43,248 nucleotides of DNA. Source: Methanobacteriota archaeon. Lineage in GTDB: Archaea > Thermoplasmatota > Thermoplasmata > RBG-16-68-12. The notes beneath the pieces are model-generated. The model worked only from the letters and a program-made list of their open reading frames with translations, did not search any database and was not told where the DNA came from. The stretch is taken from assembly GCA_005879065.1 (NCBI GenBank), contig VBLU01000005.1, positions 1-43,248 on the forward strand, read 5' to 3'. Both the position numbers and the translations under genes were made by a program. How positions within the stretch are numbered: the stretch's first letter is position 1; each line of letters begins with the position of its first letter. Below are positions 9,465 through 19,522 of the stretch, piece by piece.

Positions 9465-10451
9465 TCAGTCGCGGATCCCGTCCTCGGAGACGCTGAAGAC
9501 GGCCTCGGCCTCCGGCAGGCTCGGCGAGTCAATCAGGCGCGCGATCCGCTTCCCGCCTTTCGATTTGCGCAGATAGACGCGGAAGGTCGCGCTGTGCCCG
9601 ACAATGTGCCCGCCGACCGGGCGCGTCGGGTCCCCGAAGAACGCGTCCGGCTTCGCGTGGACCTGATTCGTCACGTACACGACGGCGTTATGGATGTCCC
9701 CGAAACGCATGAGCTCGTGAATGTGCTTATTCAGCAGCTGCTGCCGTTCCGCAAGGACCCCGCGACCGATGAATTCGGCCCGAAAGTGGGCGGTCAGGGA
9801 GTCGATCACGATCAGCCGAATCGGGAAGTCCTGGGTCAGCTCTTGCGCCTTCTCGACGAGCAGCATCTGGTGGTGGCTGTTGAACGCCCGGGCGACGTGG
9901 ATGCGTTTCAGGATGGCGTCCGCATCGAGATCCAGCGCGTCCGCCATGTGACGAATCCGCTCGGGTCGGAAGGTCTGTTCTGTGTCGATCCAGACCGTGT
10001 CCCCGTTCATCCCGCCGTCGTCCTCCGGGCGGGTCACGTTCACCGCAAGCTGATGCCCGATTTGGGACTTCCCCGATCCAAATTCGCCGTACATTTCGGT
10101 GATCGCTTGAGTTTCCAGGCCGCCCCCGAGGAGTTCGTCCAGAGCTTTCGAACAGGTCGTGAGCTTCGCGACGGACTTCCGACGTTCCAAGATCACGTCG
10201 CCGGTCTCGAAGCCCCCGATGTCGACGGCTTCGCGGGCCGCAATGATGATCTTCTGGGCCACGTTCGTGCCGATCTCGGCGGCGTCCGCAACCATCGTGG
10301 GGGAGGCGACGGCCAGCCCCATGAGGTCCGTGAACCCGGCCTCTTTCAGCTTCTCCGCAGTCGCGGGTCCGACGCCGGACAGCTCTTCAATCGACTTGAT
10401 GGCCTTGACTGCTACTGCCACCTTGTCACCTTTCTTCTCATCCCTGGCCAT
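9465..10451 (-). CDS. radA: DNA repair and recombination protein RadA
   Basis: 328 aa; N-terminal HhH, Walker [57 protein letters not shown]. Confidence 0.97.
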   Translation of the reverse strand: MARDEKKGDKVAVAVKAIKSIEELSGVGPATAEKLKEAGFTDLMGLAVASPTMVADAAEIGTNVAQKIIIAAREAVDIGGFETGDVILERRKSVAKLTTCSKALDELLGGGLETQAITEMYGEFGSGKSQIGHQLAVNVTRPEDDGGMNGDTVWIDTEQTFRPERIRHMADALDLDADAILKRIHVARAFNSHHQMLLVEKAQELTQDFPIRLIVIDSLTAHFRAEFIGRGVLAERQQLLNKHIHELMRFGDIHNAVVYVTNQVHAKPDAFFGDPTRPVGGHIVGHSATFRVYLRKSKGGKRIARLIDSPSLPEAEAVFSVSEDGIRD

Positions 10452-10536
10452 AGTTAAGGCGGTAACACAGGGGGGTGGGTGAAACTATCGCTTTTCACGC
10501 GCACGCGATGGAGAAATATCGCTCGATTTCGGGCCG

Positions 10537-11697
10537 TTAGTGGAGCCGAGTCGTCACGTCGGGAGCCTCGAGAAAACGCCCCAGGTCGTTGGCTTCCTCC
10601 TTCGCCTTCGCTCGCGTTTCCTTGCTGAACGGAGTGAACATCTTGACATCCACGCCGAGCTTCCCCCGGCCGCGCTGATACGACCACGTCCCGGTGACAC
10701 GACCGTCCAGCAAGACGACCGGAGCAAGCCAGCCCTGATCCTTGTACACCTGCTTGTAGCGGGATCGGTCCACAAGGTGGTCTCTACGACGATGGCCTTG
10801 CAAGAACGGGTCGAAGCTCGGAAGGAGCCGCACGGCCCCGCGATCGGTCGCTGCCTTTTCCAGGTCCCGGAGGTCCTTCTTCAAGAGGTATGCGTGCCGG
10901 TCTCCCTGATCCACCTCGACAAGCTCCTCGCGGAGCCGGTCCAAGATGACCCGAAGTCGTCGAACGTACACGCCGGACCAAGCCCAGAGATCGGCGACAT
11001 CGGCCGGGCCGAAGGCGCTCAGGTGATGCCGGACCAACGCGTCCTCGGCCTTGTCTTCCGTCGGCATCGACGGCGGCTCGCGAAGCCAATCATCCACGCG
11101 CGTGAACGTGATCTGTTGTCCCTGGCTCGGACCGAAGCACACGAGGCCCCGAATCACGGCCGGCCGGACAAGCTGCCACGCGGTGTTGGACCCCTCCGTC
11201 TTGTGTCCCCACCCTCCGTCCATCCAGTCTTTCGTCTTCGTCCCAAGCCTCTTCGCCAAATAGCCCACGAGCTGGGCCCGGGTCAGCGGGCCGCCCTTGA
11301 GGGCGTCGAGGATCATCGCCGTGGTCTCGTCCTCCTTCAAACCCGATCGCTGGATCCACTTCTGCTCGCGCGGCAGCCTCGTCGGCATGAGACCGCGGAG
11401 GTACAGGAGGAGTTCGTTCGAGGCTAGCAAGTGCAGCGCCCCCCGCATGGACCACGTTTTGACGATCGTCCGCTTCTGTTCAAGGGCCCGCTCGACGTCG
11501 TCGACGGTCAGATCCCGGAGGCGAGACCACAGGGCGATCCGCGCCATGGCGGTGACCTGGGCCTGGACCCCGCACACGTCGCGGACGACGTTCGGGAGGT
11601 GGCTGCTCGGGACTCGGACGTCGAGGTGGTGCCGGTGCAAACGGAACGCGGCAATCTGGGCTTCGGTGAAGGATGCCCTATCCGTTCGGTCGGTCAC
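10537..11697 (-). CDS. HTH_42 (AlkZ/YcaQ-like) winged-helix DNA glycosylase-family protein
   Basis: 386 aa; VCGVQAQVTAMARIALWSRL (QxQ), FGPADVADLWAWSG, VRLLPSFDPFLQGHR. Confidence 0.85.
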   Translation of the reverse strand: MTDRTDRASFTEAQIAAFRLHRHHLDVRVPSSHLPNVVRDVCGVQAQVTAMARIALWSRLRDLTVDDVERALEQKRTIVKTWSMRGALHLLASNELLLYLRGLMPTRLPREQKWIQRSGLKEDETTAMILDALKGGPLTRAQLVGYLAKRLGTKTKDWMDGGWGHKTEGSNTAWQLVRPAVIRGLVCFGPSQGQQITFTRVDDWLREPPSMPTEDKAEDALVRHHLSAFGPADVADLWAWSGVYVRRLRVILDRLREELVEVDQGDRHAYLLKKDLRDLEKAATDRGAVRLLPSFDPFLQGHRRRDHLVDRSRYKQVYKDQGWLAPVVLLDGRVTGTWSYQRGRGKLGVDVKMFTPFSKETRAKAKEEANDLGRFLEAPDVTTRLH

Positions 11698-11826
11698 GTT
11701 CCTCGAACGCGAGAATTGTGCTCACGGTCCTAAGGGTTTGGGATTCGCCGCGTCCGATGCCCGAGAGACGAACGCGCTCGCAACTTGTTCCGACCGGGTA
11801 CGAAACCCCTTTTCCCTCGGGCTGCG

Positions 11827-12600
11827 ATGCTCCGCACGGTGCCGGGCCGCCTCTCGTTCGACCGCGTTGCGACGATTTACGACGAGACGAGGAGCCTCGC
11901 GCCGCGGGCGATGGCCCGGTTGCTCGCGGTCCTCGTGGACGAGCTCCACCGCAAGCGGGTCCTCGAGATTGGCGTCGGGACGGGCCGGTACGCCGTTCCG
12001 CTCCAGAAGAGCGGGATCCGCGTGGTCGGGGTCGACATCTCGCGACTCATGGTCGAATTTGGCCTCGCGAAAGGCCTTCGAGACGTCGTCTTCGCGGAAG
12101 GCGCGCACCTTCCATTCGGCCCACGCTCCTTCGACGTCGCCACGACGAACCACGTGCTTCACCTGGTCCCAAACTGGCGCGAGGTGTTCGCGGAAATCGC
12201 GCGCGTCACGCGGGAGACGTACTTCACCGTGATCGAGCGATCGCAGCGGGTCGATTCGATCCAGCGCGACTACGACGACCTCCTGCGCGAAGCAGGCTAC
12301 GAGTATCATCATCCGGGGATCCACGAACGCGATCTTCCCAGCCTCGTGAAACCGGATATGGTGATTCCGGTGGGTCCGTTCCATGAGACGGTGCCCGCCG
12401 ACACCATCCTGAAGGAGTTTGCGGGTCGTGCGTACTCGGGTCAGTGGGACGTCCCGGAGCCGATTCATCGGGAAGCGATGACGCGCCTCCGGCAGCAATG
12501 GGGAGGCAAGGACTATTCCCGATCCTACGCCCTCGAGGTGACGTTCTGGCGAATCGACCGGATCCCGGAACTCGCGAAGGCGACCGTTCAGAGGTCGTGA
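11827..12600 (+). CDS. Class I SAM-dependent methyltransferase
   Basis: Start at MLRTVPGRLSFDRVATIYDETR; VLEIGVGTGRYAVPLQ motif I; MTTNHVLH-like region. Confidence 0.85.
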   Translation: MLRTVPGRLSFDRVATIYDETRSLAPRAMARLLAVLVDELHRKRVLEIGVGTGRYAVPLQKSGIRVVGVDISRLMVEFGLAKGLRDVVFAEGAHLPFGPRSFDVATTNHVLHLVPNWREVFAEIARVTRETYFTVIERSQRVDSIQRDYDDLLREAGYEYHHPGIHERDLPSLVKPDMVIPVGPFHETVPADTILKEFAGRAYSGQWDVPEPIHREAMTRLRQQWGGKDYSRSYALEVTFWRIDRIPELAKATVQRS

Positions 12601-13367
12601 GGCGCCCCGGCGAAGGCAATCAGCGCCTCCTTCTCGAGGAAATGCAGGCGCCCCGGGATCACGATGCAGTGCAACGGCGGTCCCAAGTCTCGATCCGAAA
12701 GCATGCCCATGGGCCCGCCGGTGGCGCGGACCTCCGGCGAGCCGACCCGGCTCAGGACGCAGGCCAGCGTCTCCGGGCCGAAGTCGGACGTGCCCATCTT
12801 CACCGCCATCCGCAGGAGGAGCGCGAGCGCGTCCTGAGGGGTCAGGAACGAACCACCCTCCCGCAGATCCAGCAACACGAGCGAGTGGAGGCCGGCCCGA
12901 CGGTTCTCGAGGATCGCCTCAAGCGGACTCGTCGGGCCGAATCCTGCGGCCGGAAAAGGAACCGTCGTGGTCCTTCCGAACTTGTACACCTGGAGCCCGA
13001 GGGCACCCGCAGCCGCGGTGAGGATCGAAACTCCGTGAACGATTCGGGTCGGAATCTTCGCTGCAGCGGCCCGCAGACGGAGATCCACATGGGTCGTCGC
13101 GGCCATCGGATCACCGACGACGAGGAACGCGACCTTCTGTTTCGCAGCCGCCTCCAGAATCGTCCGACCGTCCTCCACGTCGTTCCTCGAGAGCACTCGA
13201 ATTTTCTTCCCGACGAGCTGCTCTACGGAAGCGACCGTGGCGCCCGCCAAGCCCGACGTGTAGAGCTCCGCGAAGACGACGTCGGCCGAGCGCGCTTCAT
13301 CGAGGCCGCGCAGCGTGATGCCTTTCTCGTCGTGGAGGCCCAGGCCGATGAACACCAGTTCACCCAT
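12588..13367 (-). CDS. dphB: Diphthine synthase
   Basis: 259 aa; GELVFIGLGLHDEKGITLRGL, FLVVGDPMAATTHVDLRLRA, HGVSILTAAAGALGLQVYKFG. Confidence 0.95.
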   Translation of the reverse strand: MGELVFIGLGLHDEKGITLRGLDEARSADVVFAELYTSGLAGATVASVEQLVGKKIRVLSRNDVEDGRTILEAAAKQKVAFLVVGDPMAATTHVDLRLRAAAAKIPTRIVHGVSILTAAAGALGLQVYKFGRTTTVPFPAAGFGPTSPLEAILENRRAGLHSLVLLDLREGGSFLTPQDALALLLRMAVKMGTSDFGPETLACVLSRVGSPEVRATGGPMGMLSDRDLGPPLHCIVIPGRLHFLEKEALIAFAGAPHDL

Positions 13368-13461
13368 GGCGGCGGTGGGAGCCGCATGAGAGGCTTAGAC
13401 CCTTCCCTCGGACTCCACGAGCCTCGAAAACCCTTTAGCACCCGCGCTTATCGCAGCTCCC

Positions 13462-14472
13462 ATGCGAGCTTGGGCGGTCGTCGTTCCGCGCGAACGCGCG
13501 GAGGAAGTTCGGCGGACCCTCCTCGAACGCGGCGTGCTGCTGAAACAAGTTCGGATCGCCCACGAGGACGACTCGATTCTCCTCCCGACCCGAGAACACG
13601 TGGACCTCGGCTTTCCCACGAAGGAAGGAGAGTTCGAGGAAGGATTCGTGGCCGTCCGGAGTTACAAGGATGTCATTGAGGTCCCGGCCTCGGCCCGCCG
13701 GCTGTTGCCGAGCTCCTTTGACGTCGTCGGCGACATCGCGATAATCAAGATTCCGGAGGAATTGCGGGCGCGCCGGATGGCCATCGGCGACGCCATCCGG
13801 AGGTGGAATCCGAAAATCGGTGTGGTCCTCGAGGATCGCGGTGTGAAGGGGGAGCACCGGATCCGGGAGATCGACGTCATCGCGGGAGAGCCGCGGACCA
13901 CCACCGTTCACACGGAGCACGGCCTGCACTATCGCGTGGACCTGTCGCGCGCCTATTTCAGTCCCCGACTCGCGTCGGAGCGAAAACGGATCGCGGATCT
14001 GATCGAAGCCGGCGAAACGGTCGCGGACCCCTTCGCGGGGGTCGGGCCGTACTCGATCCTCATCGCGAAGCGGCGCCGACCGAGCGAGGTTCACGCTTCG
14101 GATGCGAATCCAAGGGCGGTACGATTTCTTCGAGAGAACGTCGCAGCGAATCGGGCGGACCGTGTCACGGTACGTCAAGGGGACGCGCACGCCATCCTCA
14201 GGCAGGTCGCCCCCGTGGACCGGGTCATCTTGGATCTTCCTCATTCCGCGATGGACTACCTCGGAGCCGCGTTCCGGGCCCTCGGGGCTCGCGGCACCGT
14301 CCACGTCTACGGCATCCTCGAGGCAGCCGAGGAAGGCGAGGCCCGCGATCGGATCCAATCCGCCGCTCGAACCGCGGGGTTCCGGATGAAAGGCCTCTCG
14401 CAGCACCATGTGCGTGCCTACTCGCCGACGAAATATCAGACGGCGTTCGATGTTACCGTCGTTCGAGGGTGA
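13462..14472 (+). CDS. tRNA (guanine37-N1)-methyltransferase Trm5 type
   Basis: 336 aa; HGLHYRVDLSRAYFSPRLASERKRIADLI, VADPFAGVGPYSI, DLPHSA motif. Confidence 0.93.
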   Translation: MRAWAVVVPRERAEEVRRTLLERGVLLKQVRIAHEDDSILLPTREHVDLGFPTKEGEFEEGFVAVRSYKDVIEVPASARRLLPSSFDVVGDIAIIKIPEELRARRMAIGDAIRRWNPKIGVVLEDRGVKGEHRIREIDVIAGEPRTTTVHTEHGLHYRVDLSRAYFSPRLASERKRIADLIEAGETVADPFAGVGPYSILIAKRRRPSEVHASDANPRAVRFLRENVAANRADRVTVRQGDAHAILRQVAPVDRVILDLPHSAMDYLGAAFRALGARGTVHVYGILEAAEEGEARDRIQSAARTAGFRMKGLSQHHVRAYSPTKYQTAFDVTVVRG

Positions 14473-14929
14473 CGCCCCTCTGGCCCTGATAGGTCCCGGA
14501 TCGCCGCGCATATGTCTCCGACGCGGGCGAATCCAGCGTCAGGAAGACGACTTGGGCGAAGCGTTCGCCGATCGGCAGATCGAGGGCGTCAGAAGAGGCG
14601 TTGAACGCGCCGAACGTGAGGGTCCCGGAGAAGCCGGCATCGATCATGCCGAACGAGGCGATGATGCCTCGCCGCGCCCAGGTGGTCCGAAGCCAGATTT
14701 GGCCCGCGACATGACGCCCGAGACGAATCGTCTCGCGGGTGCTCACCGCGAACCGGGTCGCGGGCGGAATCCGATTCTGTGGCGCGCCCTTCTTCGCGGC
14801 CGGGATGACCACCTGATCGATGGAGACGTCGTATCCGTTCGGTGTCAGATTGCTCGGATCGAAGGGATCGATCTCGATTTCGCCCTTTCCGAGATATTGC
14901 AACACGTCGGCATCGGAAAGCAGGCCCAC
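14453..14929 (-). CDS. dcd: dCTP deaminase
   Basis: 158 aa; MGLLSDADVLQYLGKGEIEIDPFDPSNLTPNGYDVSI, FGMIDAGFSGTLTF. Confidence 0.92.
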   Translation of the reverse strand: MGLLSDADVLQYLGKGEIEIDPFDPSNLTPNGYDVSIDQVVIPAAKKGAPQNRIPPATRFAVSTRETIRLGRHVAGQIWLRTTWARRGIIASFGMIDAGFSGTLTFGAFNASSDALDLPIGERFAQVVFLTLDSPASETYARRSGTYQGQRGVTLERR

Positions 14930-15300
14930 GTCGCGTGGTAAGGAGTGGCGCGGATTAATTCTTCCTTCGGGAATCAGGAATGAAACGCTGGCCCGAGACT
15001 ATTTGAACGGGGCGCCCCCAAGAAGGGTCGTCAAGAAACGATAGGAGAAAATCCAATGTGCGCCCTGCTACGAGACCGGAAGCCCGTCGAAGAGAGCGGT
15101 GATCATGCCGACCCGAAACCGCGAAGGTTCGGTTGGAACTCGGAACGTTCCCAAGTCGGCCCGCAGGTCGTCGGGTTTCCGATCTGGCGTGCTTGGCTCC
15201 TTCGTTGATGGGACCGCACGCCCCGAATTCCCCCCGTCGAAGCAGGTCCGTTCCGAAGGTTTAAGGGATTTGTCCAGTTAGACCGCGGGAGGCACTCCCG

Positions 15301-16461
15301 ATGGACTTTCGGCTCACAGACGAGCAGAAGCTCATTCAGGAGACGGCCCGCAAGTTCGTCGACGCAGAGCTCGTCCCACACGTGCGGCAGTGGGAGGAGA
15401 AAGGCGAGATCCCGCGGTCCTTCTACGCGAAGATGGCCGACTTAGGCTTCCTCGGGGCTCCCGTCCCGGAGAAGTACGGTGGCGCGGGCATGGACTACGT
15501 CGCCTTCATGCTCCTGGTGGAGGAACTGAGCCGGGGCTCGTCGTCCGTCCGCACTACGGTCTCCGTGCAAACGTCCCTGTCCGAGACCTCCCTCCTGTGG
15601 TTCGCCTCCGAGGAACAGAAAAAGAAATGGCTCGTTCCGCTCGCGAAAGGGACGAAGTTCGGGGCATGGGCTCTCACGGAGCCGCAGGCGGGAAGTGACG
15701 CCGGGAGTCTGCAGACGACCGCGCGCCTCGACGGCAACGAATGGGTCCTCGACGGCCAGAAGCGATTCATCTCGAACGGGAGCATCGCGGATCTCGTCCA
15801 GGTCTACGCCCGGGAGCCGGGGACGAGCCGGCACGAGGGGATTTCCTTATTCATGGTGCCGAAGGACGCACCCGGGTTCAAGGTCACCCACGTCGAGACG
15901 ACGACGAAACTCGGATTGCGGGCGAGTCCGACAGCCGACCTGGCCTTCGAGCACTGCCGGATCCCAAAGGAGAACCTGATCGGGAAACGGGGCGACGGCT
16001 GGGCCCAGGCCATGAAGACGCTGAATAGCGGCCGCATCGGGATTGCCGCCGGGGCCGTCGGCGTCGCCCGCGCGGCGTTGGAGGCCGCCGTGAAGTACGT
16101 GAAGGAACGGAAGGCCTTCGGCCGGCCAATCGGAGACTTCCAGCTTGTCCGCGAGATGATCGCGCAGTCCGCCCTGGAGGTCGACGCGGCACGACTCCTC
16201 ACGCTGCGGGCGGCCCACATGCGGGACCTCGGCCTCGACAACACGCTCGAGGTGTCCATGGCGAAACTGTTCGGCGCGCAGATGGCCCAGCGAGTGACGG
16301 ACTGGGCCGTCCAAGTCCATGGCGGATACGGATTCAGCGGGGACTTCGACGTCGAGCGGTACTACCGCGATGCCCGGATCCTCGGCCTGTACGAGGGAAC
16401 GAACGAGATCCAGAAGCTGATCATCGCGGACCACACCCTCGGACCGACGACGAAGACATGA
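15301..16461 (+). CDS. Acyl-CoA dehydrogenase
   Basis: 386 aa; MDFRLTDEQKLIQETARKFVDAEL, ALTEPQAGSDAGSL, QVHGGYGFSGDFDVERYYRDARI. Confidence 0.96.
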   Translation: MDFRLTDEQKLIQETARKFVDAELVPHVRQWEEKGEIPRSFYAKMADLGFLGAPVPEKYGGAGMDYVAFMLLVEELSRGSSSVRTTVSVQTSLSETSLLWFASEEQKKKWLVPLAKGTKFGAWALTEPQAGSDAGSLQTTARLDGNEWVLDGQKRFISNGSIADLVQVYAREPGTSRHEGISLFMVPKDAPGFKVTHVETTTKLGLRASPTADLAFEHCRIPKENLIGKRGDGWAQAMKTLNSGRIGIAAGAVGVARAALEAAVKYVKERKAFGRPIGDFQLVREMIAQSALEVDAARLLTLRAAHMRDLGLDNTLEVSMAKLFGAQMAQRVTDWAVQVHGGYGFSGDFDVERYYRDARILGLYEGTNEIQKLIIADHTLGPTTKT

Positions 16462-16916
16462 GGGCGCGCTCCTTGCCCGTCTCGGTCCCGGACTGCATCT
16501 TCTGCAGGATCGTCAAGAGAGAGGCACCCGCGAGCATCGTCTACGAGGACGAGACTACGCTCGCATTCTTGGACATCCGCCCGATGATCACGGGCCACAC
16601 CCTTGTGATTCCAAAGTCCCATGCCGCATACCTCGAAGACCTTTCGAAGGACAGCTCTGGACCCATCCTGGAAACCGCCCGGAAGGTCGCCGCGGCGCTC
16701 CGGCGCAGCGGACTGCCGTGCGAGGCGGTGAACCTGTGGCTCGCGAACGGGAAGGCGGCCGGCCAAGAGGTCTTCCACGTGCACTTCCACGTGTTGCCGA
16801 GATTCGGCGGGGACGGATTCGGGATCCGGGCTGGACGCGGCTACGGCAGGACGCCGGAACGAACAGAACTCGATGGCACGGCGGAAAAAATCCGTCGGGC
16901 GCTCGAGGATCAATGA
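16458..16916 (+). CDS. HIT family hydrolase
   Basis: 152 aa; CIFCRIVKREAPASIVYEDE, HVHFHVLPR HIT triad. Confidence 0.95.
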   Translation: MRARSLPVSVPDCIFCRIVKREAPASIVYEDETTLAFLDIRPMITGHTLVIPKSHAAYLEDLSKDSSGPILETARKVAAALRRSGLPCEAVNLWLANGKAAGQEVFHVHFHVLPRFGGDGFGIRAGRGYGRTPERTELDGTAEKIRRALEDQ

Positions 16917-17407
16917 GCAAAGCGCGTCCGAATCGATTCTAGCTCGGTCTCGGGGAGCCGCTCGCGGGCTGTGGGAAAGAGGCTCGTCCGCTCCTTGCGG
17001 AAGTGGTCCCATAGGAATTGGACGAGGAAGATGCCATGGCGGTTCGTCTCTTGGATCGCGGCCCAGGATGGATGGGCTTCCAAGTCTCGGCGGGCCGCCT
17101 TGAATTTCTCCACGCCGCGGCGAATCTCGTCGTGTTCGTAGGCGACCACGTTCACTAAGGTTCCATACCGGCCGATCGCCGCCTCGAGCGGCGGGAGGAT
17201 CGTCTCGTCCTCCGCCGCAAGGACCGGCAGCAGTTCGTCCTCGAAGAACCGAATCGATTCGTCCAGGATGATTCGATTCGCTTCGCGGGCCTCCCGCGTC
17301 GCGATCATCTCGTCGAGGGTCGCCTCGAGTTCCGTGAGCTTATCGACGAAGTCGGCGTGATCCCCGAGGAGTGTGTAGAAGGGATCGTCGTCGGAACCGT
17401 CGCCCAT
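16910..17407 (-). CDS. Hemerythrin domain-containing protein
   Basis: Starts at MGDGSDDDPFYTLLGDHADF within the long ORF; His/Glu spacing ..YEHDEIRRG.. and ..DHFRKERTSLFP. Confidence 0.75.
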   Translation of the reverse strand: MGDGSDDDPFYTLLGDHADFVDKLTELEATLDEMIATREAREANRIILDESIRFFEDELLPVLAAEDETILPPLEAAIGRYGTLVNVVAYEHDEIRRGVEKFKAARRDLEAHPSWAAIQETNRHGIFLVQFLWDHFRKERTSLFPTARERLPETELESIRTRFAH

Positions 17408-17445
17408 CGATGCGGCTAGCCGATGGGGGCGTAATAAGGGTGCGC

Positions 17446-18637
17446 CTATGGGGAAAAGCGCCCCGGAGTCCGCGGGAACGGCACCGCATCGCGGATGTGC
17501 CCGAGCTTGCAGATCCACTGAATCAACCGTTCCATTCCCATCCCGAAACCCGCGTGCTGCACGCTCCCGTATCGGCGGGAATCGAGGTACCATTCGTAGG
17601 CTCTCGGGTCCTCGCCTTGTTCCACCAGGGCCTTCTTGATCGCCTCCAGGTCCGTCTCTCGTTCGCTCCCGCCGACGATCTCGCCGACCCCGTCGCCCCC
17701 GATCACGTCGAACCCGAGGACGAGATCGGGATGCTTCGGGTCCCTCGCCTTGTAGAACGCCTGGGAGATCCGCGGATAGTGCGTCACGACGATCGGCTTC
17801 GACTTTCCTTCCGTCAGGGCGCGTTCCTCGAGGGTCCGAAGGTCCTTGCCCCACTCGAGATCGATCCCCTTCGCCTTGAGCAATTTCAGCGCTTCGTCGT
17901 AGGTCATCCGCTCGAAGGGAGGCTTCACGGCTTTCAGGAAGTCCGGCGTCCGGCCCATCGCGACGACATCGTCCGGACGTTCCTCCGCGACGCGCTGGCA
18001 CGTGTGGGAGATCACGCCCTCCGCGTGCTGGGCCGAGGTAGTAGATCTTCTCCATGGCGAGGACGAGGGCCTCCGCATAGAGTTGCCACGACTGGGTCAG
18101 GTAAGCCTTGCGGCCGAAATACTCCACCTCGAAGAGGGTGGCGCCGCCCTCGCTCCCCGCGGGCGTGATCATGGGTGGGGAGACCTCCCAGAATCCGTGG
18201 TCGCGGAAGTACTGGTGGACCGCGCCGAAGACCGTGTGACGGATCCGGAAGATCGTCGTCATCCTCTGGGAACGGACCCACAGATGGCGGACGTCGAGGA
18301 GGAATTCTTCGCTCTGATCCTCCTGGATCGGGAACTTCTCCGCGAAGTGGACGACCTGGAAATCCTCCGCCCGGACCTCGTAGCCTCCGGGCGCTCGCTT
18401 GTCCGCGACGACCTTCCCGCGGACGATGACCGCGGATTCGATGAGCGACTTCTCCGCAGCCTTGAAGGCCTCCGGGGAGACCACGTCCCGAGCGATCGCG
18501 ACCTGGATGGTCCCCGTCGCGTCCCGAACGACGACGAAGGCCTTCCCGCCGACCGTGCGCGTCCGGTAGATCCAGCCTCGCAGCTCGACGGCCTTGCCAG
18601 TATGGCGTCCCTTTAGGATTTCCTCGATGGAGACCAT
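17446..18637 (-). pseudogene. asnS: Asparaginyl-tRNA synthetase disrupted by frameshift plus missing motif 2 segment (pseudogene or assembly error)
   Basis: N-terminal part (MVSIEEILKGRHTGKAVELRGWIYRTR...MEKIYYLGPA) lies in one frame. The remainder (..EGVISHTCQRVAEE...GFGMGMERLIQWICKLGHIRDAVPFPRTPGRFSP) lies in another frame. The expected FRAE...RRHL.EF segment is absent at ~18030-18050. Confidence 0.82.
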
Positions 18638-18757
18638 GAACCCGGGTCCCATCCCGGTGGGTCTAGATTACTCTTTCGCGGTCTACCGAGGACGACACGG
18701 CGGCTGTAGGGGAGACCCGTGAAACTTCATAGATTGCGAGACTTACCCGGTCGGGGG

Positions 18758-19522
18758 ATGCCGACGCTTTACGGCTCCGATTTCGCGGAGGTCTACTCGA
18801 AGTACGGATACAACCAGTTCAGTGCGCGAGTTGCCGAGCTGTTGCCGCGCGTCCTCCGCGCGCTTCACCTGACCCCCGATCGAGTCCTTGACGTCCCGTG
18901 CGGAGAAGGGACATTTGCCCTGGAGATGGCGAGGAAAGGCTACCTGACCACGGGCGTGGACCGATCCTCCGCGATGCTTGGAGTGGCCCGACGCAAAGCC
19001 CGCGAGGCCCATTCGAAGATCCGTTTCGTCGAACGTGACATGCGCGCTCTGCGTTTCCACGATGAGTTCGATCTCGTGACCTCGTGGTACGACAGCCTGA
19101 ACTATCTCCTGCGGCTTGAGGATTTGAACAAAACGTTCGCCGGCGTGTTCCGATCCCTCCGTCCCGGTGGCTCGTTCCTGTTCGACATGAACACTCTGGA
19201 GACCCTCTCCAAAGGATGGCAGAGGCATCCGAGTTTCCTGGAAGTGGACACCCGAGACGCGTTTGCGCTTCACCGTTCTACCTGGGACGCTCGACGGAAT
19301 TTGGCAACCCTCAAGGTAACCTGTTTCGTGCGCCGTGGCCAACACTGGGCCCGAACCGACGAATTGCACCGTGAACGCGCATACTCCCTGCCGCAGATCC
19401 GCGCGGCTCTGCGTAAGGCAGGTTTCACCGATGTTGCTTCCTGGGGCAGTATCCGACGGATGACTCCCCCGCGGCGAGGGGATCGAAAATACTGGTTCGC
19501 CGCACGACGGCCGTCTCGATGA
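18758..19522 (+). CDS. Class I SAM-dependent methyltransferase
   Basis: ORF opens at 18719 (GTG); likely ATG at 18758 (MPTLYGSDFAEVYSKYGYNQFS). VLDVPCGEGTFALEMARKGYLTTGVDRS. Confidence 0.85.
   Translation: MPTLYGSDFAEVYSKYGYNQFSARVAELLPRVLRALHLTPDRVLDVPCGEGTFALEMARKGYLTTGVDRSSAMLGVARRKAREAHSKIRFVERDMRALRFHDEFDLVTSWYDSLNYLLRLEDLNKTFAGVFRSLRPGGSFLFDMNTLETLSKGWQRHPSFLEVDTRDAFALHRSTWDARRNLATLKVTCFVRRGQHWARTDELHRERAYSLPQIRAALRKAGFTDVASWGSIRRMTPPRRGDRKYWFAARRPSR

Noticed and set aside
14930-15300. SRP RNA or RNase P RNA in the large intergenic gap
   Set aside because: Hallmark conserved blocks of either RNA were not found by eye. Kept only as a generic ncRNA candidate.
16910-18652. 580-aa ORF as a single AsnRS-hemerythrin fusion
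   Set aside because: The middle portion is out-of-frame AsnRS. The in-frame hemerythrin segment has its own ATG at 17407, so the fusion is a by-product of the frameshift.
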